64,000 bases of DNA from Marinibacterium sp050389775 (GCF_050389775.1 NZ_CP177149.1:81015-145014), one strand, 5' to 3'. Shown: positions 33,281-42,969, numbered from the stretch's first letter. Program-made: numbers and translations. Notes: generated from the sequence alone by a model not told the origin.

Positions 33281-34339
33281 ATGAAACGGATAATTACCAC
33301 GGCGCTGGCTCCAGCCATGTTCTGCGCCGCTTTCGCGACGGGCACGGCGGCCCAGGATCTGCCACAGCAGGCCTTCAAGGTCGTCGGAACCTGGTCGAAC
33401 CTGAACAACTGGAAGGCGGTCGAGCATCCGCTCTGGACCGAGATCGTTCCAGAGCGCAGCAACGGCAAAATCTCGGCCACCCTGCAATCCGTCAGCGAAC
33501 TGGGTCTGAACGGAACCGAGGTGATCCGCTTCCTGCAACTGGGCCTTTTCGATTTCGCCCATGCGCTGGCGGTCTACGTGGCAGAGGATGCGGTGATCGA
33601 GGGCGTTGACATCGCAGGGGTCGCCGGCAGTGTCGAGGACGCCCGCAAGGCGACGGACGCCTACTTCCCGATCGCATCGAAGAAGTTCGAGGCGGACTAC
33701 AAGGCCCGGATCCTGGGTTTCTACTCTTGGCCCACGCAGCTGATCTACTGCAACGGCGCCTTCGACAGTCTCGCCGATCTCGCGGGCAGAAAGATCCGCG
33801 TTCAGGGCGCCTCTCAGGGTGACTTTGTCGAAGGTCTCGGCGCAACCGGTGTGACGATGCCCTTCGGCGAGGTCGTGCCCGCGCTTCAGCGCGGAACGGT
33901 CGATTGCGCCATCACCGGGGCGATGCCGGCCTATCAGGCAGGTTGGCACGAGGTCACGACGCATATGCTCGACATGCCGGTCGGGGTGACGATCTCCTTC
34001 GCGGCGGTCAGCCTGGCATCCTGGAACAAGATGGATGCGCCGACCCAAACGTTTATCCAGGAGACCGTCGACGGCCTCGCGGACAGTTGGTGGGATGTGG
34101 CAATCTCGGACGACCGCGAAGGCCGCGCCTGTATGACCGGACAGGGGACTTGCACCGTGGGCACGCCGGGCACATTGGTCATGGTCGTGCCGACGGACGA
34201 GAGCAAAGCCCTGCGCGAGAAAATCCTGACGGAAACCGTGCTGCGGCGATGGGCAGACAGGTGTGGCAGCGACAGCTGTACCGAGGACTGGAATGCCACC
34301 ATCGGCGCGGCGTTGGGGCTGACAGCCAGCGGCTCCTGA
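33281..34339 (+). CDS. TRAP transporter solute-binding protein (DctP family)
   Basis: A 352-residue extracytoplasmic binding protein with a signal peptide (about 1-27, cleavage after TAA) and the DctP domain. The conserved arginine that binds the substrate carboxylate is likely that in AGRKIRVQGAS, followed by DCAITGAMPAYQAGW. TRAP systems import carboxylates with sodium. GGGAGGATACC precedes ATG at 33281. It is followed by genes for both membrane subunits. The C-terminus has an unusual pair of Cys-containing stretches (CMTGQGTCTVG and CGSDSCTED), consistent with disulfides. Confidence 0.92.
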   Translation: MKRIITTALAPAMFCAAFATGTAAQDLPQQAFKVVGTWSNLNNWKAVEHPLWTEIVPERSNGKISATLQSVSELGLNGTEVIRFLQLGLFDFAHALAVYVAEDAVIEGVDIAGVAGSVEDARKATDAYFPIASKKFEADYKARILGFYSWPTQLIYCNGAFDSLADLAGRKIRVQGASQGDFVEGLGATGVTMPFGEVVPALQRGTVDCAITGAMPAYQAGWHEVTTHMLDMPVGVTISFAAVSLASWNKMDAPTQTFIQETVDGLADSWWDVAISDDREGRACMTGQGTCTVGTPGTLVMVVPTDESKALREKILTETVLRRWADRCGSDSCTEDWNATIGAALGLTASGS

Positions 34340-34416
34340 TCCACGTGCGAATGCTGGCTTTCCGCCGATACGCATTGCGCGGGAAGCCAACGATCCCTTT
34401 CCGGACAGACGGACAC

Positions 34417-34995
34417 ATGACAACGATATTGCGAAGTTTCGACAAGGCGACGCGGCTTCTGGCGGTGCTCTGCGGCTGGGGCCTTCTGGCGATTGCGCTG
34501 GCCACCGTGGCCGAGATCCTGGGCCGGAAGTTTTTCGACTTTTCCTTCCGCGGGGTCGACGAGGTCGGAGCCTATATCATGGCGACCGTCAGCTCGGTCG
34601 GCTTTGCCTACGCGCTGAGCCGCCACGCGCATATGCGTGTTGCGCTGCTGTTCGGTGCGATGGGCAAGCGGATGAAAGCAGGGGTCAACCTGCTGGCCGC
34701 GCTTCTTGTGGCGGGTGTCGCGATCTTTTGCGTGATACGGGGCGGGATCGAGGTACTGGGTATCTTTGAATCTGGCCAGCGTTCGGCGACGCCGATGCAG
34801 GTGTCACTCTGGATACCTCGTTCCGCCTGGCTGGTCGGCATGATCTTCTTTGCCCTCGGCGCCACGATAATGGCGGCCCATTCCGTCCATCTCTTCGTGA
34901 CCGACCGCGAAGAACTCAACAGTAGCTACGGGCCGGAAGGAACCTCCTCGAAACCGGACGCCGACGAGACCGATCGCAAGGACAACATGTCATGA
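34417..34995 (+). CDS. TRAP transporter small permease (DctQ family)
   Basis: A 192-residue four-helix membrane subunit with the DctQ pattern EILGRKFFDFSFRGVDEVGAYIMATVSSVGFAYALSRHAHMRV. It pairs with the large DctM subunit. Its stop overlaps the DctM start by 4 bp, and it lies 78 bp after the binding-protein gene. A hydrophilic charged tail of about 30 residues is longer than usual. Confidence 0.9.
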   Translation: MTTILRSFDKATRLLAVLCGWGLLAIALATVAEILGRKFFDFSFRGVDEVGAYIMATVSSVGFAYALSRHAHMRVALLFGAMGKRMKAGVNLLAALLVAGVAIFCVIRGGIEVLGIFESGQRSATPMQVSLWIPRSAWLVGMIFFALGATIMAAHSVHLFVTDREELNSSYGPEGTSSKPDADETDRKDNMS

Positions 34996-36296
34996 TAGAC
35001 CTTCCTCTCATCGCTGTGGGGTTTGGCCTTATGCTGGGTCTGATGGCGCTTGGCCTTCACATCGGGGTGGTCATGTTCGGCATGGGCTTTCTGGGTGCCT
35101 TCCTTTATCTCGGAGCGCCCGGCACCAATGCGATGGTTGTCGTGTTCCTAGGGTCGATGAATGACAGCGTGCTGTTGCAGTTGCCACTCTTCATCCTGCT
35201 GGGCGAAATTCTGGTCAGATGTGGCGCGACAGGTCGCATGTACCGCTCTTTGGCAGACTGGCTGAACCCGATCCCCGGCGGACTGCTGCACACCAATATC
35301 GCCGCTTCGGCCATGTTCGCCACTGTGTCCGGCTCGGCGCTCGCGACCGCCGCCACCGTATCCAAAGTATCCCTGCCGACATTCCGGGAAAGGAACTATG
35401 ATGCGAGGTATGTGCTGGGCTCCATCGCGGCGGGCGGCTCGCTTGGCAACCTGATCCCGCCTGGGATCGCCTTCATCCTCTTCGGTGTGCTCACCAACAC
35501 GTCCATTGCCCGACTCTATGCAGCAGGCGTGGTGCCCGGTCTGGCGCTGGCCGTGGCGTTTTCACTGACGATCGTGGCTCTCACCCTCTGGCGTCCCTCG
35601 ATCGCTCCCAAGGAAACCGGACGAGCGCCGCTCTCTCAAAGACTGGCCCGTCTCAAGGACCTCGTCCCCTCCTGCATCATCTTCGCGACCGTAATGGGGT
35701 CGATCTATTCCGGCTGGGCAACATCGACGGAAGCGGCGGCGTTGGCCGTGGTGGTCGCGATGGCGATCGCGGCAGGACACGGCAAACTCAGCATCCCCAT
35801 GCTTCACGAAGCCTTCGTCTCGACCGTCTCGCTGACCGGGTTGATGATGCTGATCCTCTCGGGGGCTTTCGCTCTCAACTTTGTTCTTGGCCTTCTGGGC
35901 GTAACTGCCGCGATCACCCAGTTCGTCAGCGGGCTGGATGTGACCCCGGTGCAGTTCCTCTACATCCTGCTGGTATTCTACCTCATCATGGGCATGTTTT
36001 TCGAGACCCTGCCGATGCTGGTGGGCACCCTGCCGCTGATCTTTCCGGCCGTTCTGGCCCTGGGAGTGGACCCCGTGTGGTTCGGTGTCTTCATGGTTAT
36101 GATGTGCGAGATCGCGCTGATCAGCCCGCCGGTCGGGATGGTGCTTTACGTGATCCAGGCGGTTCGCGGCGAAGGATCCATTGGCGACGTGTTCCGGGGC
36201 GTGATCCCCTTTCTCGTAACCTTGCTAGCCATGACGGCCCTGCTGATTCACCAGCACAAGATCGCCCTTTGGCTGCCTGACAGGATTTTCCAGTGA
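34992..36296 (+). CDS. TRAP transporter large permease (DctM family)
   Basis: A 434-residue protein with about 12 hydrophobic segments, the ion-coupled transport subunit. Family segments include GSALATAATVSKVSLPTF, GSLGNLIPPGIAFILFGVLTNTSIARLYAAGVVPGL and MCEIALISPPVGMVLYV. It overlaps dctQ upstream and the GST-like gene downstream by 4 bp each, so the TRAP transporter and GST are co-expressed. Confidence 0.93.
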   Translation: MIDLPLIAVGFGLMLGLMALGLHIGVVMFGMGFLGAFLYLGAPGTNAMVVVFLGSMNDSVLLQLPLFILLGEILVRCGATGRMYRSLADWLNPIPGGLLHTNIAASAMFATVSGSALATAATVSKVSLPTFRERNYDARYVLGSIAAGGSLGNLIPPGIAFILFGVLTNTSIARLYAAGVVPGLALAVAFSLTIVALTLWRPSIAPKETGRAPLSQRLARLKDLVPSCIIFATVMGSIYSGWATSTEAAALAVVVAMAIAAGHGKLSIPMLHEAFVSTVSLTGLMMLILSGAFALNFVLGLLGVTAAITQFVSGLDVTPVQFLYILLVFYLIMGMFFETLPMLVGTLPLIFPAVLALGVDPVWFGVFMVMMCEIALISPPVGMVLYVIQAVRGEGSIGDVFRGVIPFLVTLLAMTALLIHQHKIALWLPDRIFQ

Positions 36297-36964
36297 ATGG
36301 GCTCAGCGAGCGCGGCCATGACGCGCCTGCGGGCGGGTCGATGCGCCTGATCGGTTCCGACCTTTCGCCATATGTGCGCAAGGTTCGGGTCTATCTTTCC
36401 GAAACTGGGCGCGAGATGCCGTTCGAAAGAGTCGATGTCTGGACCGACGAGATCTGGCACGGCACGGCAGATCCGGTCGGAAAAATTCCGATCCTGATCT
36501 GCCCGGATGGCGGAACTCTGACCGAGTCGCTTTTGGTGGTCGACTATCTCGACCGGCTCGCAGAGCCCGAGAGGCGGCTGACACCCGCAAACCCTCACGC
36601 GGTTCTGATGACGCGCCGCCGTCAGGTTTCGGCGCAGGTGCTGATCGACGCCACGGTCGAGCGGCTTCTCGAAGGTCGCCGGCCGTCGGCCCAGCAATGC
36701 ACAGACAGGATCGAACGGCAGGAGGCGCGTATCTCGCGCGTTCTGGCACATGAAGAGGCTAGTCTCGCCCAGGGAAAATGGCCGACCTGCGACAGCTTCG
36801 GGCTTGGCGAGATCGACATGGCGGTGGCGCTGCAATACGTCGATTTCCGCTATCCGCACGATTGGCGCGCGCGCTGTCCCCGGCTTAGCGTCTGGGCTGC
36901 GGAAACCCGGGAGCGCCCCAGTCTGTTCGCAACCCAGCCCCATGGTTTTACCCCGATCGTCTAG
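36293..36964 (+). CDS. Glutathione S-transferase family protein
   Basis: A 223-residue GST-fold protein. After a 16-residue extension it enters the thioredoxin domain (MRLIGSDLSPYVRKVRVYLSE), with KIPILI and the GSH-binding TESLLVVDYLD, followed by an all-helical C-terminal domain. It would conjugate glutathione or act as an isomerase in aromatic or carboxylate degradation. An internal ATG at residue 17 is a possible alternative start and would match the domain boundary; the upstream ATG is kept because it couples to dctM. A bidirectional terminator follows. Confidence 0.83.
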   Translation: MNGLSERGHDAPAGGSMRLIGSDLSPYVRKVRVYLSETGREMPFERVDVWTDEIWHGTADPVGKIPILICPDGGTLTESLLVVDYLDRLAEPERRLTPANPHAVLMTRRRQVSAQVLIDATVERLLEGRRPSAQQCTDRIERQEARISRVLAHEEASLAQGKWPTCDSFGLGEIDMAVALQYVDFRYPHDWRARCPRLSVWAAETRERPSLFATQPHGFTPIV

Positions 36965-36987
36965 ATCGGCCGCGGGGGACGGGGGCC

Positions 36988-37016
36988 AAAAAAAAACGGC
37001 CGGTGAAATCCGGCCG
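36988..37016. terminator. Bidirectional terminator between convergent TRAP operons
   Basis: CGGCCGG (36997-37003) and CCGGCCG (37010-37016) form a perfect 7-bp stem, loop TGAAAT. On the minus strand it is followed by nine T, a classic terminator for the minus-strand operon. On the plus strand the T-run is short. Confidence 0.85.
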
Positions 37017-37043
37017 CCTTTCGATGTCGTCTGTTCTGGAACC

Positions 37044-38075
37044 TCAGTTGGTAGCCCCGCTCCGAGCGGCCTCCAGCGCCGCGCCGAACTGTTCCAGCGC
37101 CTCGCTGCCGGGCAAGCCGCGGTCGTCTAGCGCCTTGGCCCAGTCCTTTGCGATCTTGTCGTTCGCGCCCTGAAGCGCAGCGGAATCCGCCTCGTTCAGA
37201 GCTGCGAAGGCGATGCCGGAAGTCAGAAGGTCTTGAGCCGCCGCTGCTTCCTTGTCGTCGAAGCCCTTGCAGGCGGTTTCGGTCATCTCATCGCCCGCTT
37301 CCCTGAGGATGGTCTTCATATCGTCGGGAAGAGACTGCCATTTCTTTTCGTTGATGGAATAGGCGACCACGACGGTCCCGAAATTCTGGCCATTCGACAC
37401 CATCCTGGTGATCGGGGTCAGCTTGTAGCTGTCGACGCTGATATAGGCGAGAAGGGCGCCATCCACCGTGCCACGGGACATGGCATCGTAGATTTCGGGC
37501 GGGGCCATACGGACCGGGACCATGCCCAGTTCTTCCAGCGTCAGGCTTTGCGCGCCGCCGGCGGCACGGATCTTCGTACCCTTGAGGCTTTCAACCGAGG
37601 ACACGTCGTCATTGCCGAGGATAAGCTGGTAGGGCGGCAGGGCAACGACGAAGAGCGGACGGATGCCGTTCGGTTCGTATTCGTTCTCGAACAGCCAGCC
37701 GCCCTCCTTGACCAGTGACCAGTAGCTGCGCATTACTTCGCAGGAGGTCTTTGACGCACCGGGCAGTTCGGCCACGGCGGAAAGCGGCATCTTCTCGGCA
37801 ATGTAGGCGGGACCGATATAGCCGATGTCGACAAGACCGGACTGTGTAAGCTTAAGGAAATCCTTCGCCTTGCCAATCTGTTGGGACGGGAAATAGTCGA
37901 TCTTGAGCCTCCCGTCCAACTTAGAGGTGACGAGGTCGATCCAGGGCTGCGTCGCCGTTTCAGCGATCACATGCCCGACGGGCAGTGAATCTCCCATGCG
38001 CAGCGTGACCTCCTGCGCCGAGACGGTCGTGCCGGCCAGGCAGAGTGCGGCGGCCGCGAGATTTGAAAGTTTCAT
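37044..38075 (-). CDS. TRAP transporter solute-binding protein (DctP family)
   Basis: A 343-residue binding protein with signal peptide (about 1-20, cleavage after VSA) and DctP segments including GTKIRAAGGAQSLTLEELGMVPVRMAPPEIYDAMSRGTVDGALL, where the Arg should bind the substrate carboxylate. It is the last gene of the minus-strand operon, 25 bp after dctM. It is clearly a different paralogue from the one at 33281. Ends just before a strong terminator. Confidence 0.92.
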   Translation of the reverse strand: MKLSNLAAAALCLAGTTVSAQEVTLRMGDSLPVGHVIAETATQPWIDLVTSKLDGRLKIDYFPSQQIGKAKDFLKLTQSGLVDIGYIGPAYIAEKMPLSAVAELPGASKTSCEVMRSYWSLVKEGGWLFENEYEPNGIRPLFVVALPPYQLILGNDDVSSVESLKGTKIRAAGGAQSLTLEELGMVPVRMAPPEIYDAMSRGTVDGALLAYISVDSYKLTPITRMVSNGQNFGTVVVAYSINEKKWQSLPDDMKTILREAGDEMTETACKGFDDKEAAAAQDLLTSGIAFAALNEADSAALQGANDKIAKDWAKALDDRGLPGSEALEQFGAALEAARSGATN

Positions 38076-38100
38076 GATTGGGTCCTCCCTAAAGGTTCGT

Positions 38101-39387
38101 TCATTTCATCAGGCTCGGCAAAAAGAGTGTGATCTGGGGCAGCAGCGCCAGCAGAGCGATGGCGATGACATGTGCGAAGAAATGCGGGGCGACACCGCGG
38201 AACACCTCGCCCAGCGGGCGGGCGGCATAGCGGGCGACGATGAAGCAGTTCAGCCCGACCGGCGGGGTGACCATGCCCAGTTCGGCGGTGACGATGACCA
38301 GAACGCCGAACCAGATCAGGTCGTAGTCGAGCGAGGCCATAAGCGGCACGACCATTGGCACCGTCAGAACCAGGATGGCAATCTGATCGAGGAAGGCGCC
38401 AAGAACGATGTAGCCGAAGAGCACGCAAACCAGGATCACCCACGGGGCAGCGTCGAGGTTTCCAACCCATCCGACGAGGTTCTGCGTCACCTGGGTAAGC
38501 GCGAAGAAATATCCAAAGACGGTGGCGCCGATCAGGATGACGATGATCATCGCGCTGCCATGTGCGGCGCGGTTCAGAGCCTCCAGAAGATTGGCGCGGG
38601 TCAGTTTTCCGCAAGAGGCCATCAGCAGGAACGCACCCGAGGCGCCCACCGCCGCCGCCTCTGTCGGGGTGGCGACGCCAAGGTAGATCACGCTGGTGAC
38701 CACACCGAAGAGGATCAGAATCGGCAGGACTGAGCGCAGCATGGAGAATTTCTCCGACCAGCTCACATGCCCGACGGAGGGGGCGTGCTCCGGATGCCGG
38801 GTGGCAAGGATATAGACGGTTGCGATGATCGTCCCCATGACCAGCAGGCCGGGCAGAATACCGGCGATCAGCAACTTGCCGATATCGACATTGGCCAGCA
38901 GGCCATAGACGATCATCGCCACGCTGGGCGGGATCAGCATGGCCAGCGTGCCCGAAATGGCCACGACACCGGCAGCGAAAGACGGGTGATAGCCCTGACG
39001 GATCATCGCCGGCAGGCTCGTGGCGGAAAGCGTGGCGGCGGAGGCGGTGGACGTGCCGCAAATAGCGCCGAAACCGGCACCGGCCATGGCGGTGGCCATG
39101 CCCAGCCCGCCGCGCAGTTCACCGACCCAGGCGGCTGTGGCACGAAACAGGTCATCGACCTTGCCACTGCGCAGCACGAATTCGGCCATCAGCAGGAACA
39201 GCGGGATCGTCAGGAATTCGAAGGCGCTGGCGACGCTGAGTGGACTCGAGTCCAACACACCCTGAAGCGCGTCGAAGCCGACAAGCGCATAGAGGCCGAC
39301 GGAACCAGTGATGAGCATCGCAAATCCGACCGGCACCCCGAGGGCAAGAAGGGCGAGTAGCCCGATCAGAACGAGGGTGGCGGTCAT
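38101..39387 (-). CDS. TRAP transporter large permease (DctM family)
   Basis: A 428-residue multi-helix protein. DctM features are GTSTASAATLSATSLPAMIRQGYHPSFAAGVVAISGTLAMLIPPSVAMIVYG and VTAELGMVTPPVGLNCFIVARYA. It is overlapped 4 bp by dctQ upstream in the operon. Together with the DctQ and DctP genes it forms a complete importer co-transcribed with a CoA-transferase and a crotonase. Confidence 0.93.
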   Translation of the reverse strand: MTATLVLIGLLALLALGVPVGFAMLITGSVGLYALVGFDALQGVLDSSPLSVASAFEFLTIPLFLLMAEFVLRSGKVDDLFRATAAWVGELRGGLGMATAMAGAGFGAICGTSTASAATLSATSLPAMIRQGYHPSFAAGVVAISGTLAMLIPPSVAMIVYGLLANVDIGKLLIAGILPGLLVMGTIIATVYILATRHPEHAPSVGHVSWSEKFSMLRSVLPILILFGVVTSVIYLGVATPTEAAAVGASGAFLLMASCGKLTRANLLEALNRAAHGSAMIIVILIGATVFGYFFALTQVTQNLVGWVGNLDAAPWVILVCVLFGYIVLGAFLDQIAILVLTVPMVVPLMASLDYDLIWFGVLVIVTAELGMVTPPVGLNCFIVARYAARPLGEVFRGVAPHFFAHVIAIALLALLPQITLFLPSLMK

Positions 39388-39905
39388 TCGATCTCCTCCG
39401 TGGGGGTGTTGCCGGTTGCAGGAGGGTTGCGGAAGCCTTCGACCGTGGCGATCACAAGACGCACGACCAGCATCAGACTGCCGACCGCGACCAGCAGGAA
39501 AGACGGCCAGACCTGCCAGGGTATCGACCCGGCGACCACTTCGTTCTGCTCGATGGCTTCCAGGAACTGGCGCCAGCCACCCAGCCCGATCAGGACAAAG
39601 CCCACAGCGGCGCCGAGATAGCCGATGGCATCGGCCAGCGCCCTCAAGAACGGTGGGAAATGGTCGCGCAGGATATCGACCCGCACCTGTGCCCCTGCAC
39701 TCATGCTGTCGGAGAGGATCAGGAAGAAAATCGCGGGCATCACGTAGAGTGTGACCACGTCATGCGTCCAGACGAAGGGGCGATGCAGGAAATAGCGCAG
39801 GAAGACATCGGCCGTGACGATGATCATCAGCGCAAAAAGAAACAGGCAGCCGATCATCACGGCGACGCGTTCGATCCGGCGGAGAAGGGCGAGGCTCTGG
39901 ATCAT
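39384..39905 (-). CDS. TRAP transporter small permease (DctQ family)
   Basis: A 173-residue four-helix protein (IVTADVFLRYFLHRPFVWTHDVVTLYVMPAIFFLILSDSMSAGAQVRVDIL) of the DctQ family. It overlaps the crotonase stop and the DctM start by 4 bp each. Confidence 0.9.
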   Translation of the reverse strand: MIQSLALLRRIERVAVMIGCLFLFALMIIVTADVFLRYFLHRPFVWTHDVVTLYVMPAIFFLILSDSMSAGAQVRVDILRDHFPPFLRALADAIGYLGAAVGFVLIGLGGWRQFLEAIEQNEVVAGSIPWQVWPSFLLVAVGSLMLVVRLVIATVEGFRNPPATGNTPTEEIE

Positions 39906-40702
39906 GAGAGCGTCGCCTTCCGCGCCATGCTGTCGAGCATCCGGTCGACTGCGGTTTCATGTTCCGGGGTTGTATGGGCCAGCGCCTGCAGTGCCGCCGT
40001 CGCATCGAGGGCGCCGCGCAGATCCTGTTGCGCACCCATCTTCAGCAGCCGTTTGTAATAGCGCAGTGCAACTCCGGAATGCCGGGCCATGTCCCGGGCG
40101 ATTTCTTCGACCCTGGGCAGCAGCGCTTCGGGGGCCGTGACCTCGGACACCAGCCCCCAATCCCGCGCGGTGTTGGCATCGAGGATGCGGCCCGAAAAGG
40201 CAAGTTCGGCGGCGCGCGCGGGGCCGAGGACCCGCGGGAGGAACCACGCGCCGCCGATTCCGGAGATGATGCCCAGCCGGACGAATACCTCCGAAAACAC
40301 CGCCTTTTCCGAGGCGATCCGCATGTCGCACATGCATGCGATATCGAGCCCCGCGCCCATGGCATGACCGTTGACGGCGGCGATGATGGGAACCTCCAGC
40401 GCCTCGAATGCCAGCGGAATGCGGTGTAGGCCGTTGCGGTATCCCTCGGCCATCTCGGCGGGCGATCCGGCCATGAAGCCGGTCTTGGCCTTCATATCCT
40501 TGATATTGCCGCCAGCGCAGAAAGACGCGCCGTTGCCCGTCAGGATCGCAACCTTTACGGACCGGTCGGCATTTACCGCAGCCAGCGCATCGGCAATGTC
40601 TATGCATTGATCAAGTTTGCTGAGTGCGTTCCGGTCCTCCGGGCTGTTGAAGCGCAGTGTCGCTACGCCCGCGTCGATTTCGGTCTCGATGAACCCTGTC
40701 AT
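39902..40702 (-). CDS. Enoyl-CoA hydratase/isomerase family protein
   Basis: A 266-residue crotonase-fold protein. The oxyanion-hole motif SFCAGGNIKDM and GHAMGAGLDIACMCDMRIASEKAVFSEVFVRLGIISGIGG are recognisable, with Glu retained in FSEVF. It would hydrate or isomerise a CoA thioester formed by the adjacent CoA-transferase. It overlaps its neighbours by 4 bp on both sides, consistent with one tight operon. Confidence 0.9.
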   Translation of the reverse strand: MTGFIETEIDAGVATLRFNSPEDRNALSKLDQCIDIADALAAVNADRSVKVAILTGNGASFCAGGNIKDMKAKTGFMAGSPAEMAEGYRNGLHRIPLAFEALEVPIIAAVNGHAMGAGLDIACMCDMRIASEKAVFSEVFVRLGIISGIGGAWFLPRVLGPARAAELAFSGRILDANTARDWGLVSEVTAPEALLPRVEEIARDMARHSGVALRYYKRLLKMGAQQDLRGALDATAALQALAHTTPEHETAVDRMLDSMARKATLS

Positions 40703-41892
40703 CCGCTCCTCCCTTCGATCACCACGCCCGAGCGTATCAGGCTGTCAATTTCCTCTTGTGTGAACCGCATCAGCGCCATCGCCTCTCGGCTGTGCTGTCC
40801 CAGTTCCGGTGCCGCCGCCTGATTGGGGGCGCTGGTCTCGAAGGCCCAGCCGGGGGTGCGGACCTCTCCGGCAACGGGATGGCGGGCGCTGACTTCCACC
40901 CTGTCGGCCCGGTAGCCTTCGGATGCAGTCACATCGGCATAGGTTGCGACCGGCGCCGCCATAACGTCACGGGCCAAAAACCGGTTGGTCCAGTCTTCGG
41001 AGCTGCGGGTTGCCAGGATCGGGTTCAGCACCTCGTGCAGGGCGGCACGGTTGGCGACCCTGTCGGCATTGGCCGCAAAACGTGGGTCATCATGGACCTG
41101 CGGCGCCTCAAGCACGTCGCAGAAGGCGCGCCAGCGCGTCGGCTGGTAGGCGGCGACCATGATCCAGCCATTGAGCGTCGGAAAGGTTTCGTTCGGCGCG
41201 GCGTAGCTCGCGGCGCTGCCCGAGGGCGTCGGCAGATCCCCATTCGTCAACCAGGCCGACAGGTTGAGCTGCTGGAGCATCATCATGCCATTGAACAGGT
41301 CGATATCGAGGAAGCTGCCCCCCATGCCGGCATCGCGCCGCCGCAGGGCAGAGAGGATTGAGATGACAGAGAACATCGCAGCGGTCATGTCCGCCAGCGG
41401 CAGCGGCACCTTGCCAGGGCCGTCCGGCCCGAGGATCGTGCTCATCATGCCGCTGGACGCCTGAACGATCCCATCGACGCCCGGCCGCAGCCGCCAGGCG
41501 TTGTCCTGCCCATAGGCCGAGATCGCGCAGTAGACGAGATCTGGATTGATCTGACTCAGATCTTCCCATCCAAGGCCCAGTCGCTCAGCGACACCGGGCC
41601 GGAAATTCTGCACGACCACGTCAGTGCTTTTCACCATGCGTTGCAGAAGGGCCGGCGCGTCCGCATGTTTGAGGTCGAGCGTCAAACCCAGCTTGTTCCG
41701 ATTGGACGAAAGAAGGACAAAGCTCTCACCCTTCACGGATGGGGGACCCATATGCCGTGCCAGCTCACCCTGTGGCGGTTCGACCTTGACGACGGTCGCC
41801 CCGAGATCGGCCAGCCACATGCTACAGACGGGCGCCGCAATCAGCTGCCCGAAATCCAGCACGACAAGGCCCTTCAGCGTATCGCTGATCAC
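40699..41892 (-). CDS. Class III CoA-transferase (CaiB/BaiF family)
   Basis: A 397-residue CoA-transferase. It begins MISDTLKGLVVLDFGQLIAAPVCSMWLADLGATVVKVE, with NKLGLTLDLK and the catalytic Asp most likely D140 in RPGVDGIVQASSGMM. It would move CoA to the imported acid without ATP. The start is GTG at 41892, set by GGGAGGA 7 nt upstream; the frame is open to 42234 but without homology. It leads the operon CoA-transferase, crotonase, DctQ, DctM, DctP, and is divergent from a LysR gene 108 bp away, its likely regulator. Confidence 0.92.
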   Translation of the reverse strand: MISDTLKGLVVLDFGQLIAAPVCSMWLADLGATVVKVEPPQGELARHMGPPSVKGESFVLLSSNRNKLGLTLDLKHADAPALLQRMVKSTDVVVQNFRPGVAERLGLGWEDLSQINPDLVYCAISAYGQDNAWRLRPGVDGIVQASSGMMSTILGPDGPGKVPLPLADMTAAMFSVISILSALRRRDAGMGGSFLDIDLFNGMMMLQQLNLSAWLTNGDLPTPSGSAASYAAPNETFPTLNGWIMVAAYQPTRWRAFCDVLEAPQVHDDPRFAANADRVANRAALHEVLNPILATRSSEDWTNRFLARDVMAAPVATYADVTASEGYRADRVEVSARHPVAGEVRTPGWAFETSAPNQAAAPELGQHSREAMALMRFTQEEIDSLIRSGVVIEGRSG

Positions 41893-42000
41893 CTGGATTC
41901 CTCCCAAACTCTCTGGCTTCAAGGCTAGGAGGGCGCCTGCGACAGGACAATCGATTAATTTTTTGACAAATCTTGATTTTTGGTAAACTATTGTTGGGCC

Positions 42001-42864
42001 ATGACTCGCCTTCCCTCCCTGACCGCACAACAAGCGTTTGAGACCCTGTCCCGGACTCTCAGCGTCAATGCGGCGGCAGACGAGCTTTGCGTGACGGCTG
42101 GCGCGGTCAGTCGGCAGGTCAAGCTGTTGGAGGAACACTTCGGCGTCGCTTTGACCAAAAGGGTGGGCCGGGGCATCGCGCTTACTGCTCAGGGCCACAC
42201 ATACGCAGAAGAATTGCGACCCGCGTTCGATCAACTGCGGCGGGCCAACCAGTATCTGGATGCGGAGTCATCGAAGATCGTCATCAGCCTGCGGTCCTAC
42301 ACGACAATTGCCACACGCTGGCTGATTCCCAAACTGGCCCGCTTCCAAACGGAACATCCTGAAATTGACGTACGCCTTTCGATGTCGTCACTCTGGACGA
42401 ACCTTGGGGAATACGACGCGGCAATCCGTTTGGGTGCAGGCTGGCCGGAGTTTAGCTCGATCCCGCTTGTCCCGAATACGTTGATGCCCGTATGCAGTCC
42501 CCAGATTGCCGAAAAATGTCGAGACAACGTTCAGGCGATCACCAAGGAACCACTGCTCTCGACGCCGCACCGGCCGGATGACTGGCACCTCTGGCTAAAA
42601 GCAGCGGGCGTAGAAGACCCGTCGCGGTGCAAGTTCATGTCATTTGAAAGCTCGGCCGTCGCCTATCACATGGCGATCAACTCCCAGGGGATCGCGCTGG
42701 CGCAGATCGTGCTGGTTGCCCAGGAACTCGCATCTGGCGCCCTGGAATGCCCGATTGATTTCGCGCTCGATCGTGGACTGCACACTTATCATCTGGTCTG
42801 GGAGCCGCAGGGCGAAAAAAGCGACGCCATCCGCCTTCTGGGAGAGTGGTTGCAGGAACAATAA
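42001..42864 (+). CDS. LysR-family (GcvA-like) transcriptional regulator
   Basis: A 287-residue LysR protein: HTH at about 5-60 (LPSLTAQQAFETLSRTLSVNAAADELCVTAGAVSRQVKLLEEHFG) with the GcvA-type opening, and an effector domain. ATG at 42001; an in-frame upstream ATG at 41980 lacks a ribosome binding site. It is divergent from the CoA-transferase/TRAP operon and probably controls it. The shared gap contains AATCGATT and an AT-rich tract with TTGACA. Confidence 0.9.
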   Translation: MTRLPSLTAQQAFETLSRTLSVNAAADELCVTAGAVSRQVKLLEEHFGVALTKRVGRGIALTAQGHTYAEELRPAFDQLRRANQYLDAESSKIVISLRSYTTIATRWLIPKLARFQTEHPEIDVRLSMSSLWTNLGEYDAAIRLGAGWPEFSSIPLVPNTLMPVCSPQIAEKCRDNVQAITKEPLLSTPHRPDDWHLWLKAAGVEDPSRCKFMSFESSAVAYHMAINSQGIALAQIVLVAQELASGALECPIDFALDRGLHTYHLVWEPQGEKSDAIRLLGEWLQEQ

Positions 42865-42969
42865 GGCCAAGCGGTTTGGGACTCCATGCCGGGCATTTTT
42901 GCAGGACCGTCTCTCAGTCTTTCGCGTAGTCCCGCCCTGTCGCTGTTCCGATACTGGCACTGCTGAATA

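Noticed and set aside
33119..34423. A 434-codon open frame on the minus strand
   Set aside because: Antisense to the DctP gene at 33281, which has a signal peptide and a family match.
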